Shown here piece by piece: positions 1-11,020 of a stretch of DNA of 64,000 nt; positions within the stretch are counted from its first letter, which is position 1, and each line of letters starts with the position of its first letter. Origin of the DNA: Monocercomonoides exilis. Lineage: Eukaryota > Preaxostyla > Oxymonadida > Polymastigidae. The stretch covers positions 439,001 through 503,000 of the forward strand of contig LSRY02000007.1 in assembly GCA_001643675.2 (NCBI GenBank), written 5' to 3'. The notes beneath the pieces were generated by a model. That model was not told the origin of the DNA. It ran no database searches and worked only from the letters and a program-made list of their open reading frames with translations. The position numbers were made by a program, and so were the translations under genes.

Positions 1-684
1 AGAATTTCATGAATTTATCAGTTGATAATAATTGACACACATTTTCACAATCTTAAACAATTAATCATCTCATTCAATTCATTCATCATTATTACCATCT
101 TCTTCTTCTTCTTTATTCAAATATATCAATAACATTTCACACAGCTTCTTCTTCCGCTTCTTCATTCACTTCACCTGAGAAAATTTCTTCACATTCTGCG
201 TTGGCATCAGAGATAAAGATTAAAATGAAGAAACGAAGAAATTGATCGCTAGGAAATGTTCAAAAATTAATGAGAAGAAGAAGAATAAAAGAAGAGGCGA
301 AAGAGAAAGAGAATGAGAATAAAGAGCGTGCTTTGAGAGGAGAATTGGAAAGGAAATGGAATTGAGAAGATGGAAGAGGGTTTTTGAATGAAAAGAAGAA
401 GATGTTTGGATTTGAATTTTAAGTTGGAAGTTGAATTGGAAAAGAGAAAAAAGAGAGATCAAAACAAAGAAAAGTGTTTGGAAAGAAGAGGATTAATTTG
501 AATAAAGAAATAACAAACAAGGCAAGATAATGAAATGCAGAAGAAATCAAAAATACTAAATTTGAGAGAAAATGGAAAATGAAGAAAAAAGCTTAAAAAA
601 GAAAGAAAGAAAATAGAAGAGGGAAAGAAATTTTGTTGGGGAAAAAGGAGAGAAAAGGAAGAGTCAGCCCTCACACTCAGCGTC
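1..684. other. non-coding flank, purine-biased
   Basis: No convincing gene. From about 200 to 670 the plus strand is strongly purine-rich (GAA/GAGA-type), which creates artificial Phe/Ser/Leu-rich reading frames on the minus strand. These lack domain character and are not called. Confidence 0.5.
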
Positions 685-1110
685 TTAAACTGTTCCTTCA
701 TTCCAGACTATTTTTGTTGGAATTGTTGAGCAGCATTGCTGAAAAGGTGATTGAATGATGTTGATGTCATTGAAGAACACATCATTCATTCTGCCAGTTG
801 TGATGGAATTGCCACAAAAGACGGAAAAAGCGATGAATTCGAGCCCGTTCATCCAGAGAAATGACGCTTCAGAAAAAATTTCGACTCCTCCGTGTGTTGA
901 TGAAGTTGTCAATTAATTGTTTAATAATTGATAGTCCCTGACTGATAATTGATTTGGTTTCTCACTTGGTGGATCGCCAAGTGTGAAAGAACAAGCAGAC
1001 TTTCCACCAGAATTTGTTATATGATTGCAGTTGGAAAACAGGAATTGTGCATTTTCTGGCGTGCTACCAATCCAAAAATACCATCCAGTTACGCTCCAAC
1101 TTGTCATCAA
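685..1110 (-). pseudogene. decayed fragment of beta-helix surface protein
   Basis: Two open stretches (1110-916 and 912-685) lie in the same minus-strand frame and are separated only by a TAA at 915-913. The translation is closely related to the fragment at 54310-54834: both contain a W-M-N-G motif, an F-C-G/D-x-N segment, then x-N-x-V-F-F-N and Q-S-P-F-Q-Q-C-x-S-T-I-P-T. The same pattern (short beta strands with Asn and Cys at turns, then N-P-F-x-x-C) occurs in the first module of the intact gene at 36366-45662. There is no start, signal peptide or membrane span, so it is a remnant of one exon. The in-frame stop and missing ends make it non-functional. Family membership is inferred from alignment by eye. 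Confidence 0.6.
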
Positions 1111-1860
1111 CAGACATCATCAAAGCTTTCAAAAAAAGTTCAGATTGAATTTGATTAATTGCAATTTACATAAGTTGCTCCTGCCTGACCAGATGAACAG
1201 TTCGTGAAATTGGATTTTGTGATGATTATTTTCAGTCAATTTCCAAAGCACAACATTCCACTGTAATCGCTGTTTGAACAATTGAAAATTCATTTGCAAA
1301 TAATAATTCTATGCAGATAAATTGAACCACTCGATAAATCTTATCTCCATCAGTGGGAAATAAAAATCTCAAAATTATTTTCCTTGTTTTTCCTTCTTTC
1401 TTCGAGTATTATTTGTCTTTCTTTTTGCACAATAATGCTATTTTCAAAAGAATTCAGTTTACTCATATATTTTGAAAAGAAAGAAAGAATTCAAAGCCTC
1501 CAACCAAAAATCTATTCAGAAAGAAAGAATTGCGGTTTTTAATCTCATTTTTATATTAAAGAAAATTTTTCTTTTAAAAAATCCATAAAAGGAGTAATTG
1601 CAATTTCCCTTCTGTATGAACAGTAGAATTTGATTTCAAATAACAATCAAAAAAATATTTCAAAAAATATTGTTCAAAATGAATGACATTTCTTTGAGCT
1701 ATTCAAACCAATTCATCTTTCAATGGTAAAAAAATAAAATAACACTTTTCAAACAATAAATACAACGAACAAATCCAATTTGAGTGCGTTCATATTCTCA
1801 TCGTATTCATTTGCACAATTTTCAATATCAATTCCCAATAACATATTCAGTCAACTGATT
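1111..1860. other. intergenic, nothing recognised
   Basis: AT-rich sequence without a supported gene, RNA or repeat. It contains the 3' flank of the minus-strand gene ending at 1861. Confidence 0.5.
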
Positions 1861-4800
1861 CTATGTCAGAAAAGGAGAAAATGCACCAAATGATGATACA
1901 GTAACTCCAAATCCTTGTGTTGCGAATGCTTGTGCATATCCGCAAGAGCTCTGTCCGAATGGCTTTGTCACATCGGAGGGTCTGGCGAAAACGACAGGAG
2001 TGCTGTAAATGTTACGAGTGTGAAATGCACCAAACATATTTCCACCAGCTTTTTCAAGTTTTGGAGTTGTCCTTGACTGCAACAAATACAAAGGCAGAGT
2101 CTGACGCAACATTATGGCCTCAACCAGATCGCGCAATCCTGACTCCTCAATGATGTCATCCAGAATACCGAGAAGATGCGTTCCAGTGTCGTCTTCCTTC
2201 TCAATCTCTGGAATTTCTTCATCCATATTGACAGAAGGGTGGCATTGCGTCTGCGAGTATCCAAAATTACCATATGTGCATAATTCTGGCGGAAGGCAAA
2301 TAATATTGTCCAAATCCGAGATATTTTCCCATATGGGCATTTGCGGGGCTCTCCACGGTTGGTCCTTATGTTCTTTTAAGAACGCATTCCTTTCAGCAAG
2401 CGCTTCGTTGAACGGGCCGACAATTTCGAGACGGTTCGTGCGAGAAGAAAGTGTAAAGGCAGTGCATTTTTCGCGAAGCATTTTGACTGTCAGAAGAAAC
2501 GGTTTGTTCGATTCCATATTCCTCGACAACATCCTTTCAAGCAGCTGTGAGACGTACCCGATCTCAAAGATATACGGCAGCTCCTTCGTAACAGAAGTCA
2601 AAATTGCAGTCACCAGAAATTCGATAACAACTTGAGCAGATTCAAGCGATCGAGGGAGTAAAAGGCTGCTTTGAATGAACTCAATCGATATGGGGGCAGC
2701 AAGCGGAAATGGAGTTTTGATTCTCTCCATTAAACTGTGGAAAAACGGATCCAGAACTATTTTGTCTGCCAAGAATGGATAGTTTGTCACAATGCGGAAC
2801 AAGCACATTGCGACGTAATTGAGGCGCTGCGACGATTGAGAAATGTGATATTTGAAAGGCATCATGCTGAAATTATACTTTTGAACGAAGGAAGAAACTA
2901 TGTTAACTCCTGATGTTGATGAATCCATTAATACGCTAAAATCTTCATAACTAGCCGTCCTGTCGTATGAAAATCTTGCAAGCTCAAGCTCAATCCAGCT
3001 GGTATAATCGGATAAGCGGGGAAATGGTGAAAAAAGAAGACGTTTTTTCTTTCTTGAATCGTTGTTAGGAATGACTGGGTTTGCATATTTGCAGTATTCC
3101 TTCTCCTCTTTTCCCATGTCACTTTTCACAGCATCCTTCATTTCCTGTTCGACGTTGTCTAACTCTGTCAGCAGCTCGTCTTTGAGCATCGAAATCAAAG
3201 AGTTCGATAAACTTTGTGAAAACTTCGACAGAACACAAAGGCAAATCCAGGCGTGATGCTCGAATGCTCGATGCGGAAACCTGAAAAAATAATTATATGA
3301 AAGAAAGAACAATCATGCATAAATCAAAAGAGATTTGTTTTTGTCAATATTTATTTTATTTTTAATTTGATCATTCAGTTAAGAATACATGCAAAATACG
3401 TTTTAAAACAAGATATATAAGATAATAAGCGGGGAAGAACAAATAAATAATTGGGATATAAATGCCAACAAATCATATCCACAATTAAAATAATTTATTA
3501 AAAAAAGAAAAAGAAAAAGAAGTGCAAACTTTATTAAGCGTTTCAATGCAGGGGCAGCTTTCAAAACAATCGATTCATCAAAGGTAGTTTGAAAATTGTA
3601 AACTGTGCATGTGGCCATACAACATATTTATCATCAAGCACAATCAAAAAGGCAATAAAGCAAATTTCCATTCGCAGCATTTCATAATGACGGATAACGT
3701 TGCAATCAAGAAAGCCAATTACAAAAATTTCAGGGAAAAAAAAGGATATCAGGAAGAGGTGAAAATAGAATTTCAAAAAGCAATTTAGAAAAATAAATAT
3801 TATTTTGATTAAAAGAATTAATACTGAACTTGAAATAAGAAATTATGCAAACAGTTCCTTGCAAAAGTGTTCATTATTTCAACCAAGACATTTCTGATAC
3901 GTTGATATTTAGGCTGATAATCGCAATCTGTATATTTAACTTTTTCGAATTTAATATGTTGTTCATCGTCATTTTCGTCTGCTTCAACGTTTTCATCTTT
4001 TTCTTCATTTTCTCCTTTTCTCTTCTTTTCTGCGTTTAAATCCTCTTGCTTCATTCTTTCGTATTCTTCTTCTTCTCCTTCTTTCAACTCCAAACTTGCA
4101 AAAAGCACATTCAGCAAAGTTTCAATTTGGCAGGTTATATTCGCATTAAATCCGAAATCTTGGAGTGCAAACAACGCATCCAATCGCACAGAAATAGGGA
4201 AAATATCTAAATTTTGCATAGCAAAACCTGTTGTTGATAAATTGACTGTAGATGAAGAAGAAATTGGTGCAGATTCTGATGATGCTGTGTCTGTAGAAGC
4301 TTGTTCGGACTGTTTATTTTCTCTGCTTTTATCTTCCTTTTTTCTCGGTTGTTTTCTCTTTGTATTGCTCTCTTGTTTTTCAGACTGCTTCTTTTCTGCT
4401 TTTCCACTTCGAGTTTTAGTGTTTTTAGTTGCTTCTTCCGACTTTTTGGATCCCTTTTTCGACTTTTTTGTTTTTGGCTTTGCCTTTTTGTTGCCTTCTT
4501 CTTCATCTTCGATTTCTTCCTCTTCGTCGTATTCTTCTTCCTCTTCTGCTTCTGCTTTAACAATTTTTAAATCAGCATAACCGTAATATCTAAAATTCTT
4601 TTGCTTCTGCTCCTTTGCAATTCCTCTCTTCTTATTTCCCATGACGATCTCCATCAGAACAACCTGAAATCCATAGTTGAGCATATCACTATAGAAGTCA
4701 TAAGTTGTGTTGCCAGACTCCGACTGGATAGCGAAGCGCATCAAACGCAGCGCATTAATTGCATCAGAAAGTCCATCTGCATTCTGACATCGAATGAGGA

Positions 4801-5502
4801 TGTCATCCAATCCATCAAAAATATGCTGGCCAACCAGTTGAATTGCCTCACTGGCATCGTTCATTCTCACAATGTTCAGAAGGAGCTTTGACAAAACAGA
4901 AAGCGTCTCATCGTTTTCTGAAGAATGAATGCGTTCAACTATGGCAGGAATCAAGCTGCATTGGCTGACAATTTGCTTGAGCAATGGAGATGTTAGAAAA
5001 TCAGATTTAGCAACAGTTTTGGTAAATGTACTTTTTCCTCCGTTAAGCCATTTTTGATATCTCTTAGCTTTTTGCTCTATATCTACATCTTTGAGCTTGC
5101 AGAATTCTTTGGAATAAGACAAAGGATTTGTCAATGTTTCCAGCACCATTCCATAAGTTCTAATAATTTCATCATCTCCAACCTTAAAGACATTGGATCC
5201 GTAGTCTAATAAATTGGTCAAAATATCGGAAGGAACCCTCTCCATTTTACCAATTAACTTCTTCAATAGCTCAACAGCTTCTTTCGAATGCGCTAAAAGA
5301 TCATCCTGTTTAGGAGAACGCGAACTTTCAACAATGAAGAAATGCAATTCTCTCATAATAACAAAAAGTAATAATAATAATAGATTACATACTGTAGTTT
5401 TGAGCAAATCTCGCTTAATCTTTCAGTGACTTTTTAAAGCATTAGAAAGAGGATGAATTTGAAACGTTCTTAAAGAATCACAACAAATCATCAAACACTC
5501 AT
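1861..5502 (-). CDS. large alpha-helical (ARM/HEAT-like) protein, five-exon model
   Basis: I do not recognise the family. Spliced model: 5502-5499 (ATG plus one base), 5429-5393, 5351-3853, 3602-3530, 3280-1861, giving about 1,010 residues ending in TAG. All phases join, introns are GT-AG, and three donors read GTTTGC or GTATGT. The product is mostly amphipathic helices like ARM/HEAT solenoids. These flank a central low-complexity insert of about 150 residues with a Glu/Asp run followed by Lys/Ser-rich sequence resembling a nuclear-localisation region. A second Glu/Lys-rich insert precedes the 3853 junction, and the C-terminus is Phe/Gly/Ser-rich. No signal peptide or membrane span is seen. 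The last three exons are well supported by reading continuity across junctions. The 4-nt first exon is the weakest part; another upstream start is possible. It could be a scaffold or nuclear factor, but no specific role can be assigned. Confidence 0.65.
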
Positions 5503-6481
5503 TTTTTTCTGGTTCAATTTCTCGATCCTACATATGTGCAAAATGTTATGTGCAATGCAAAATTTATAAAATTGTAACAAAAATTATATTTCGAAGATTT
5601 CAATTATTTAAAAAAAATGTGAATTATCAAAGCGCAACATAAATAAAGTAAAATGAACAAAGATGTTTCTTTTAAATATCAAATAAAGCAAACTTGACAT
5701 ATGGTAGCTCCTGTTACCAAACCCTGCCTTCTTGTTCGTCTTGTCATAAGTTCAAAAAATATTCATTACGTATCGATCAATTGATCATTATCACTTCTAT
5801 CATAAAAAACAATATTCCATGAACAACATGCTCTTTTTGTGAACTGAATTCGATGCAATATAGAATTTTTCATAAAAAAATGAAACTTTTTTTTTTTTTT
5901 TGATAATTTTAAAAATAAAAAGGAAGTGACCAATGAAAAACTGGAACTCTATCGTTAATGGAATTAAATGAATAGGATCTTATTTTTGAAACAAAAGTAA
6001 TTTCATGTTTCGCATTCCTATTTTTTGCAATGGTATCAATTTCATTTTTCAATTTCTTGTTCATTACAAAATGTTGTTTGTGTCAATAATGGTTTTAACT
6101 TTCAATAGCTTTGTTCTGTGGTATTTACTCAACAGCTATCGATAGTTATTTTTCAAATTTTTTCTCTGTTTCTCCCTCAATGAATTTAATGTTCTGTGGA
6201 ATGCAGCAATGAATCTTCCTGTTCCGCAGAAATTTTCAAATAATATTCTCTATTTTCGGAGAAACACGGAGATAGGCAAGATGCTTCTTTAGGGGTACCT
6301 ATTTATTTTATCATATATTTTGTTTTGAAATATTTAACTTTGATATTGTCAAAACACCTGAAATAAAGTTAACAAAAATGTGAATGATCATGCTGTTGTT
6401 TTTAATGAATTTTTGCATATGAAATGAACCATTAAATGGAAAAGTGATCAAAAAAGGTCAATTTCGGAAATTTCACTGTTT
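5503..6481. other. intergenic, nothing recognised
   Basis: AT-rich, with a poly-T run near 5889-5900. No supported coding exon, RNA or clear inverted repeat was found. It may hold the unrecognised terminus of the transposon whose broken gene follows. Confidence 0.45.
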
Positions 6482-7600
6482 AATCTTCTTTCCATTCTGA
6501 AGCCGATCCACCATCTCCAACTTCATATTGAGATGTTTCTGAAGAAGACGAAGTTGAATCATCGTCAACATTAATATTCGGCAAAATATCATCTATGTCT
6601 GGAACATCATCTACACTTTTAATATACTTTTTTTTTCTTCTTTTTTATTATTAATTAGCAGATTATCTCATATTTCTATTACCATTTCATCAGTTTCATC
6701 AGTATCATCATGCTGAATTTTCAATTTCATTTCATTTCTGCTTTTTTTTCGAAATTACATCAGATCGAGATATATCCAATATGAACTGTTCAAAATTGTT
6801 ATCCTTTCTATTGTTAATCTAAATTCGAGATAAATAATCAGGTAAAAAATTTTTATTTTTACCCCATGAGAAGGAAAAAATGGCCTCAAATGGCTCCAAA
6901 AACCTTCAATTTTGTTTGTACAAGCTTTAGAATCTGGATCGACATAATTACGCTTGTGACAAACAGTTTTGTGAATGTGACCGATTTCTTCAAGGAAATT
7001 GCATGCCTTCCACTCATCACTATGAATTTCTGTTCCTTTTAAAATATATTTTTCAATAATTGGAATCAATGTTCTTTTGCTTCTGTTTGGAACAATTTGA
7101 ATTAGATTTTTTGCTTCCTCTTGATCGCTTCTTTTCTCAATGGCTCCAAAAATCCATATTTGTTTCTTCCTCCTCCCTCTTTTGTACTTCCTCCTCCTCC
7201 ATATTGCCTCATCAATTTGAACAATAACTCCTTCACCACCAAGTGAAATATTTTGATTGTTGATTCGTTCTGTTGCAACTGTTCTTATTACACTCCCCCA
7301 ATATCCTATTGAAGATTTCGAAACATCTGTGATCAGTTTGATTTGAGTAACTGATAAACCAATCCATAACATCAAAATAATAAGAAGAATTAGGTTCAAT
7401 TACAGATGAGATCCGAAAAAAACTGTGTTCTTTAATGCTGAACGTTTGATTGAGCACTTTATGCATTCGAAAAATTTGACATATGTTGATTTTTTACATA
7501 AGATCATATTTCGAGCGCATTTTGGACAAGTTGCATTTTGATTATTCATCACTTTCTCGTAGAACCATTTCCAGGTTGAATGAAAGTCTTAAAATATTCG
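6482..7600 (-). pseudogene. Merlin (IS1016/ISXO2-type) transposase, frameshifted
   Basis: The minus strand encodes the parts of a DDE transposase of the ISXO2/IS1016 type that defines eukaryotic Merlin elements. In order: a W-F-Y-E-K segment; a zinc ribbon with CPKC near 7538-7527 and C-x-x-C near 7471-7460; a helix with L-S-V-T-Q; then catalytic blocks I-D-E-A-I-W (first Asp), I-H-S-D-E-W-K-A (second Asp) and T-N-K-I-E-G-F-W (final acidic block), each typical of the family. The zinc-ribbon frame and the catalytic frame differ by one base near 7380-7400, and neither reads through, so the gene is broken. After a TAA near 6754 the same frame continues with basic then acidic residues, and a further acidic stretch ends in TAA at 6482-6484; these could be C-terminal remains or spliced exons. 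I could not find convincing terminal inverted repeats around it. Confidence 0.8.
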
Positions 7601-7961
7601 AAACATTGATGAAATAGATTCATTTTTGCATTTATCTTGTTCGATCATGAAAAATGATGGATCACTATTGTATTATTTATTCATTTTTTATAAATTTTAT
7701 GTGATTTAAAAAACACTTTTTATAATATTATTATGAATACGAATTTATTCGTAAAACGAATGAAAAAGACTGGAATCTCAATAAAGCGTTATTCATAAAG
7801 ATAATTGTGTTCCCTTAAAGCAGCCCTTTGCCCGGAGATATATTATTCAATTGGTTCACTCAAAAAAATTTCATTCTCAAAATCATGGGTAATTATTTTT
7901 GAAATTATGCTTTTTTCATTAAATATTTCCGGTTTGTCAATTTTGTTAAAACCTGAGTGAC
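7601..7961. other. short AT-rich intergenic stretch
   Basis: No gene supported. The plus-strand frame of the next locus is closed by TAA at 7947-7949, so the 5' part of that gene is missing or unrecognisable here. Confidence 0.4.
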
Positions 7962-9296
7962 ATGACAAATCATAAAAAACGATGTCAGTCAGCAACAAAT
8001 CAAAATCGAGGGACACTTCGTGTTGGAACCAACATCTTGGTGTATGATTCAATTGCTGTGTTTGAGATGAACAATTATCAAATCAATTTCGAACATATTG
8101 ACATTGAATATCCTGATGCTATTGAAGGAGATGCACTTAATATTGTATATGGCTCTTTTTATTTGAAAATGACTGATGTTTTGTTCAGGCCCTGGTACAC
8201 GGGCTTAAAAGGAGAGAATGCACTTGGCGGAGAAGGAAAGCCTTTTCCATACACGCTGATTACTTATGAGGAAGGAACTGGCGAAATCATCCAGTTGACT
8301 GTTCAAGGAAGAAATGGAAATATTACAAGAAACAGTCAAAACAACAACCAAATTCATAACAATAAATACTTTGAGAACATGGATGAAATGGAATCAAATT
8401 CTGGTTCAGAATTCAAAATTAATGAGGAAGATAATCCGTTGTGTTCGTGGGATTCTGGGCTTGTATTCCTTCGAGGATCTTTCCACACAAGCTTCGATGA
8501 CAGCACATTTTCTGATATCAGTGAGGGGGCTATTCTATCTTCTTCAACTGCTCTGAGCATTACGAATTGAAGTTTTATGAATAATCATCCGATTGGAGAG
8601 AATTGGGAGAAGTATTCTTCAATGAGGCACAACATCAGAATCTACTCAAAATCAGAGTTTAATTGGGCTTCTATCCACTCTTTGGCACCAGGAAGCGATG
8701 GATTGGACGAAAGGCCGTTTGGAATGGTTACCGAAATAAAGCCAATTGGAGCAGCTGCTGAGAACATGAATTCTTATTTCTTTTCGTCTATTTTGAAGAA
8801 CGTGACAATTGAGAAAGAGAACAAGAGCAATTTGAATGCAATGCAAAGTAAAGAAGGTGCTGAGAAGGAAGTCGAAGCAATTATTCGTTGAAGCTTTTTG
8901 TTTCCTTGTGGACTTTCATTTGAAGCATCCAAAAAAAAGAAAGGACAAGGAATGGAATGGAACGACTGCTCAATTTCGGAGTATGTGAATGAGACCGAAA
9001 TAAGAGTGAAGATTCCGCAGTCAATTTTTGATGTGGACGAGTACACATCTGTGATATGCCGCTTGTCTTATCCGAGTGGAGTGATAGAAGGAGAAAAGAG
9101 ATACTCTCAAAATCTTGTTTTGGAACATCAGAAGAAAGAGGATCCAAAAACATTAACATCCACTCAACTGATAATTATAATTGCATCGTCATGTGCATTT
9201 TCAATAATTGTTGTTGTTGCGATTATAGTGACTGCTGTTTGCATAGTCAAAAGGAAAAAGCGAAGACAATACAAGCCAATCAACGATACTAAATAG
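7962..9296 (+). pseudogene. C-terminal part of beta-helix membrane protein with two in-frame TGA codons
   Basis: One frame runs from about 7962 to a TAG at 9294-9296, broken only by TGA at 8568-8570 and TGA at 8889-8891. The three pieces match, in order, the membrane-proximal end of the intact protein at 36366-45662. The matching blocks are N-P-L-C-x-W, then F-M-N-N-x-P before a short R-x-N-I/R-I run, then S-x-L-x-P-C-x-L-S-F-E. By this comparison the first TGA replaces a Cys-like codon after I-T-N, and the second replaces Gly before S-F-L-F-P-C. The end has a membrane span (about 9166-9246, Ile/Val-rich) followed by a Lys/Arg stop-transfer stretch and a short tail, with no kinase-like domain. 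It is either a recent pseudogene or a gene read through at TGA. The N-terminal portion is absent. Confidence 0.75.
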
Positions 9297-9724
9297 ATGA
9301 GCGGATTGTGGCACAATTTTTCAAATCAGCATTTTTGATTCACAAAAATAACTTATGGAAAAATAACCGTGGCATGATGTATAGTCATTGAATGTTTATT
9401 GATTTTATTTTTGTAATTTGTCGATGAGATTGCATTGATTTGTTGTTATTTTGAAGATAAGCACCTGCAACATTCTTTTTCTCTTTAACATTTTTATTGA
9501 ATAATGGTTTTTTTCGATTTCAAGAAAATTACGTAATATTGCAAATTAATTTGCAAAAAGAGTTTTGTTTTGAATTTGAAGAGTGATTTATGTCAAATTT
9601 AATATAACATTTGTTTTTTTTAAAAAAGGAAATTCCATATTTTTTTGTATTTTTTCATAATTGTCATTTGAGAAATTATATTTTTTGTGATGATTTTCAC
9701 AGAAATGCGAATAACATTCAAATG
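9297..9724. other. intergenic, nothing recognised
   Basis: AT-rich, no supported gene. It leads into foldback repeats. Confidence 0.4.
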
Positions 9725-10105
9725 CAACTTCAAAAACCGTACATCGCCTAAAACACAAAACAAGATCGATTTCACAATAACTACAAGAGGAATAATTCTG
9801 AAAATTTTCCTCAAAAGATATCTCATCAATGTAAACTCATTTGATTTACAAAACTTTCAAAATAGCTTCATATGTGCTCAGAAAAAAAAATATCGAAACC
9901 TCAGAAAAAGAGGTTTTTGAGTTTCTCCGAGATTTTTATAAAAATTTTCTCTGAGCATAAACGAGGAAGTTTTGAAAGTCTCGTTTATCAGTTGAGTTCG
10001 TATTGATGAGATATATCTTGAGGAAAATTGTCAGAATTATTCCTCTTGCGGTTTTTGAGAAATCGATCTTGTCCTGTGTTTTCGGAGATGTACTGTATTT
10101 TAAGC
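9725..10105. repeat. diverged foldback (inverted repeat)
   Basis: The segment of about 9725-9905 pairs with the reverse complement of about 9906-10105 with scattered mismatches. Shared blocks include aagatcgattt, aagaggaataattctga, tttcctca and tatctcatcaat. There is essentially no loop. It has the form of a decayed MITE or foldback element. A 77-residue reading frame inside it is incidental. Confidence 0.7.
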
Positions 10106-10159
10106 GATATCTGTATATTTTACGAAATACTTACTGAAACAATTTAAATAACATCTTGG

Positions 10160-10615
10160 TAGTAATTTTATATAACTGTAATATCTATAAGAGCAAGTGT
10201 TTGCTTTCGTTTAATGTTCTTGCATTTGATGAAAAAATTTTGTTTTAGTTGTCCCATTTGAAATAATTTTTCAAAAATGACAGATTTTCATTCCATTGGA
10301 AAGAGCTATTTGTGGAAAATAAAATTTAACCAAAATTGTTTATATCATGGAAAAAATAGGTTGAATGTGTAAAAGATGAATTGAATCGTGTTATTAAAAT
10401 AGAAAAATTCATCAAAAGTCGGATTTTCTTAAATAAAAATTATTTATTTCAAAAAAAAGACAACGCTGCTGTTAAAAATTCGGATATGAATCGATGTCAT
10501 ATATACTAATATATAACTATGCAATTTGCTGAAAATTAATATTGAATATTTGTTGAGATTTTTTATTTTTAAATTTTGTTCGGATGAAAAATTTTCTGGA
10601 TTAAAAAACCACCCT
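10160..10615 (-). repeat. decayed solo arm of the 1,061-bp palindromic element
   Basis: This stretch aligns collinearly, with many substitutions, to the right arm of the palindromes at 34598-35658 and 48666-49726. Anchors are aatgacagattttcattcc, tggaaagagc, gtgtaaaagatgaa, ctgaatcgt-like and attatttatttc. The other arm and the tips are not recognisable, so it is an old, truncated copy. It shows the family has been active more than once. Confidence 0.65.
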
Positions 10616-11020
10616 ATATAAATAAAAGAAAATTCATAAAAAAATTTCCTCCAATTTAAATAAATAACTTCAAGGACATATCCACATTAGTAAAAATTAA
10701 TTTGAAATAACAAAACATAAAACAAATAATCTTTATGATTTTCATAATAAACGTAAAAGAAGCATATCAATGCACCCCCCAAGCTGCATTGGTGCATTAC
10801 ATACTTGCCATTTTCCGTGTTTATAAATTCCTTTTTTAATTGATGATGATCATCTAATTTCCAGTTATAATTATGCTTTTCTAAAAATACAATCAAACAA
10901 TTATGTTTTAAATCTATCGTGAAAAAAAAAAAAAAAAAAAAAAAAGAAATATGACATACCAAAAAAGAAATATGAACAATATTCATTAAGACATTTGTAA
11001 TTATAAGACCATAGCGATGA
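10616..11020. other. AT-rich 3' flank of the RING gene with poly-A run
   Basis: No gene supported. It contains an uninterrupted A run near 10923-10945. Confidence 0.4.

Noticed and set aside
5352-5392. Leu-rich leader at the start of the ARM/HEAT-like exon as a membrane anchor
   Set aside because: It derives from a 41-nt intron (GTATGT to AG) and begins with a non-ATG codon.
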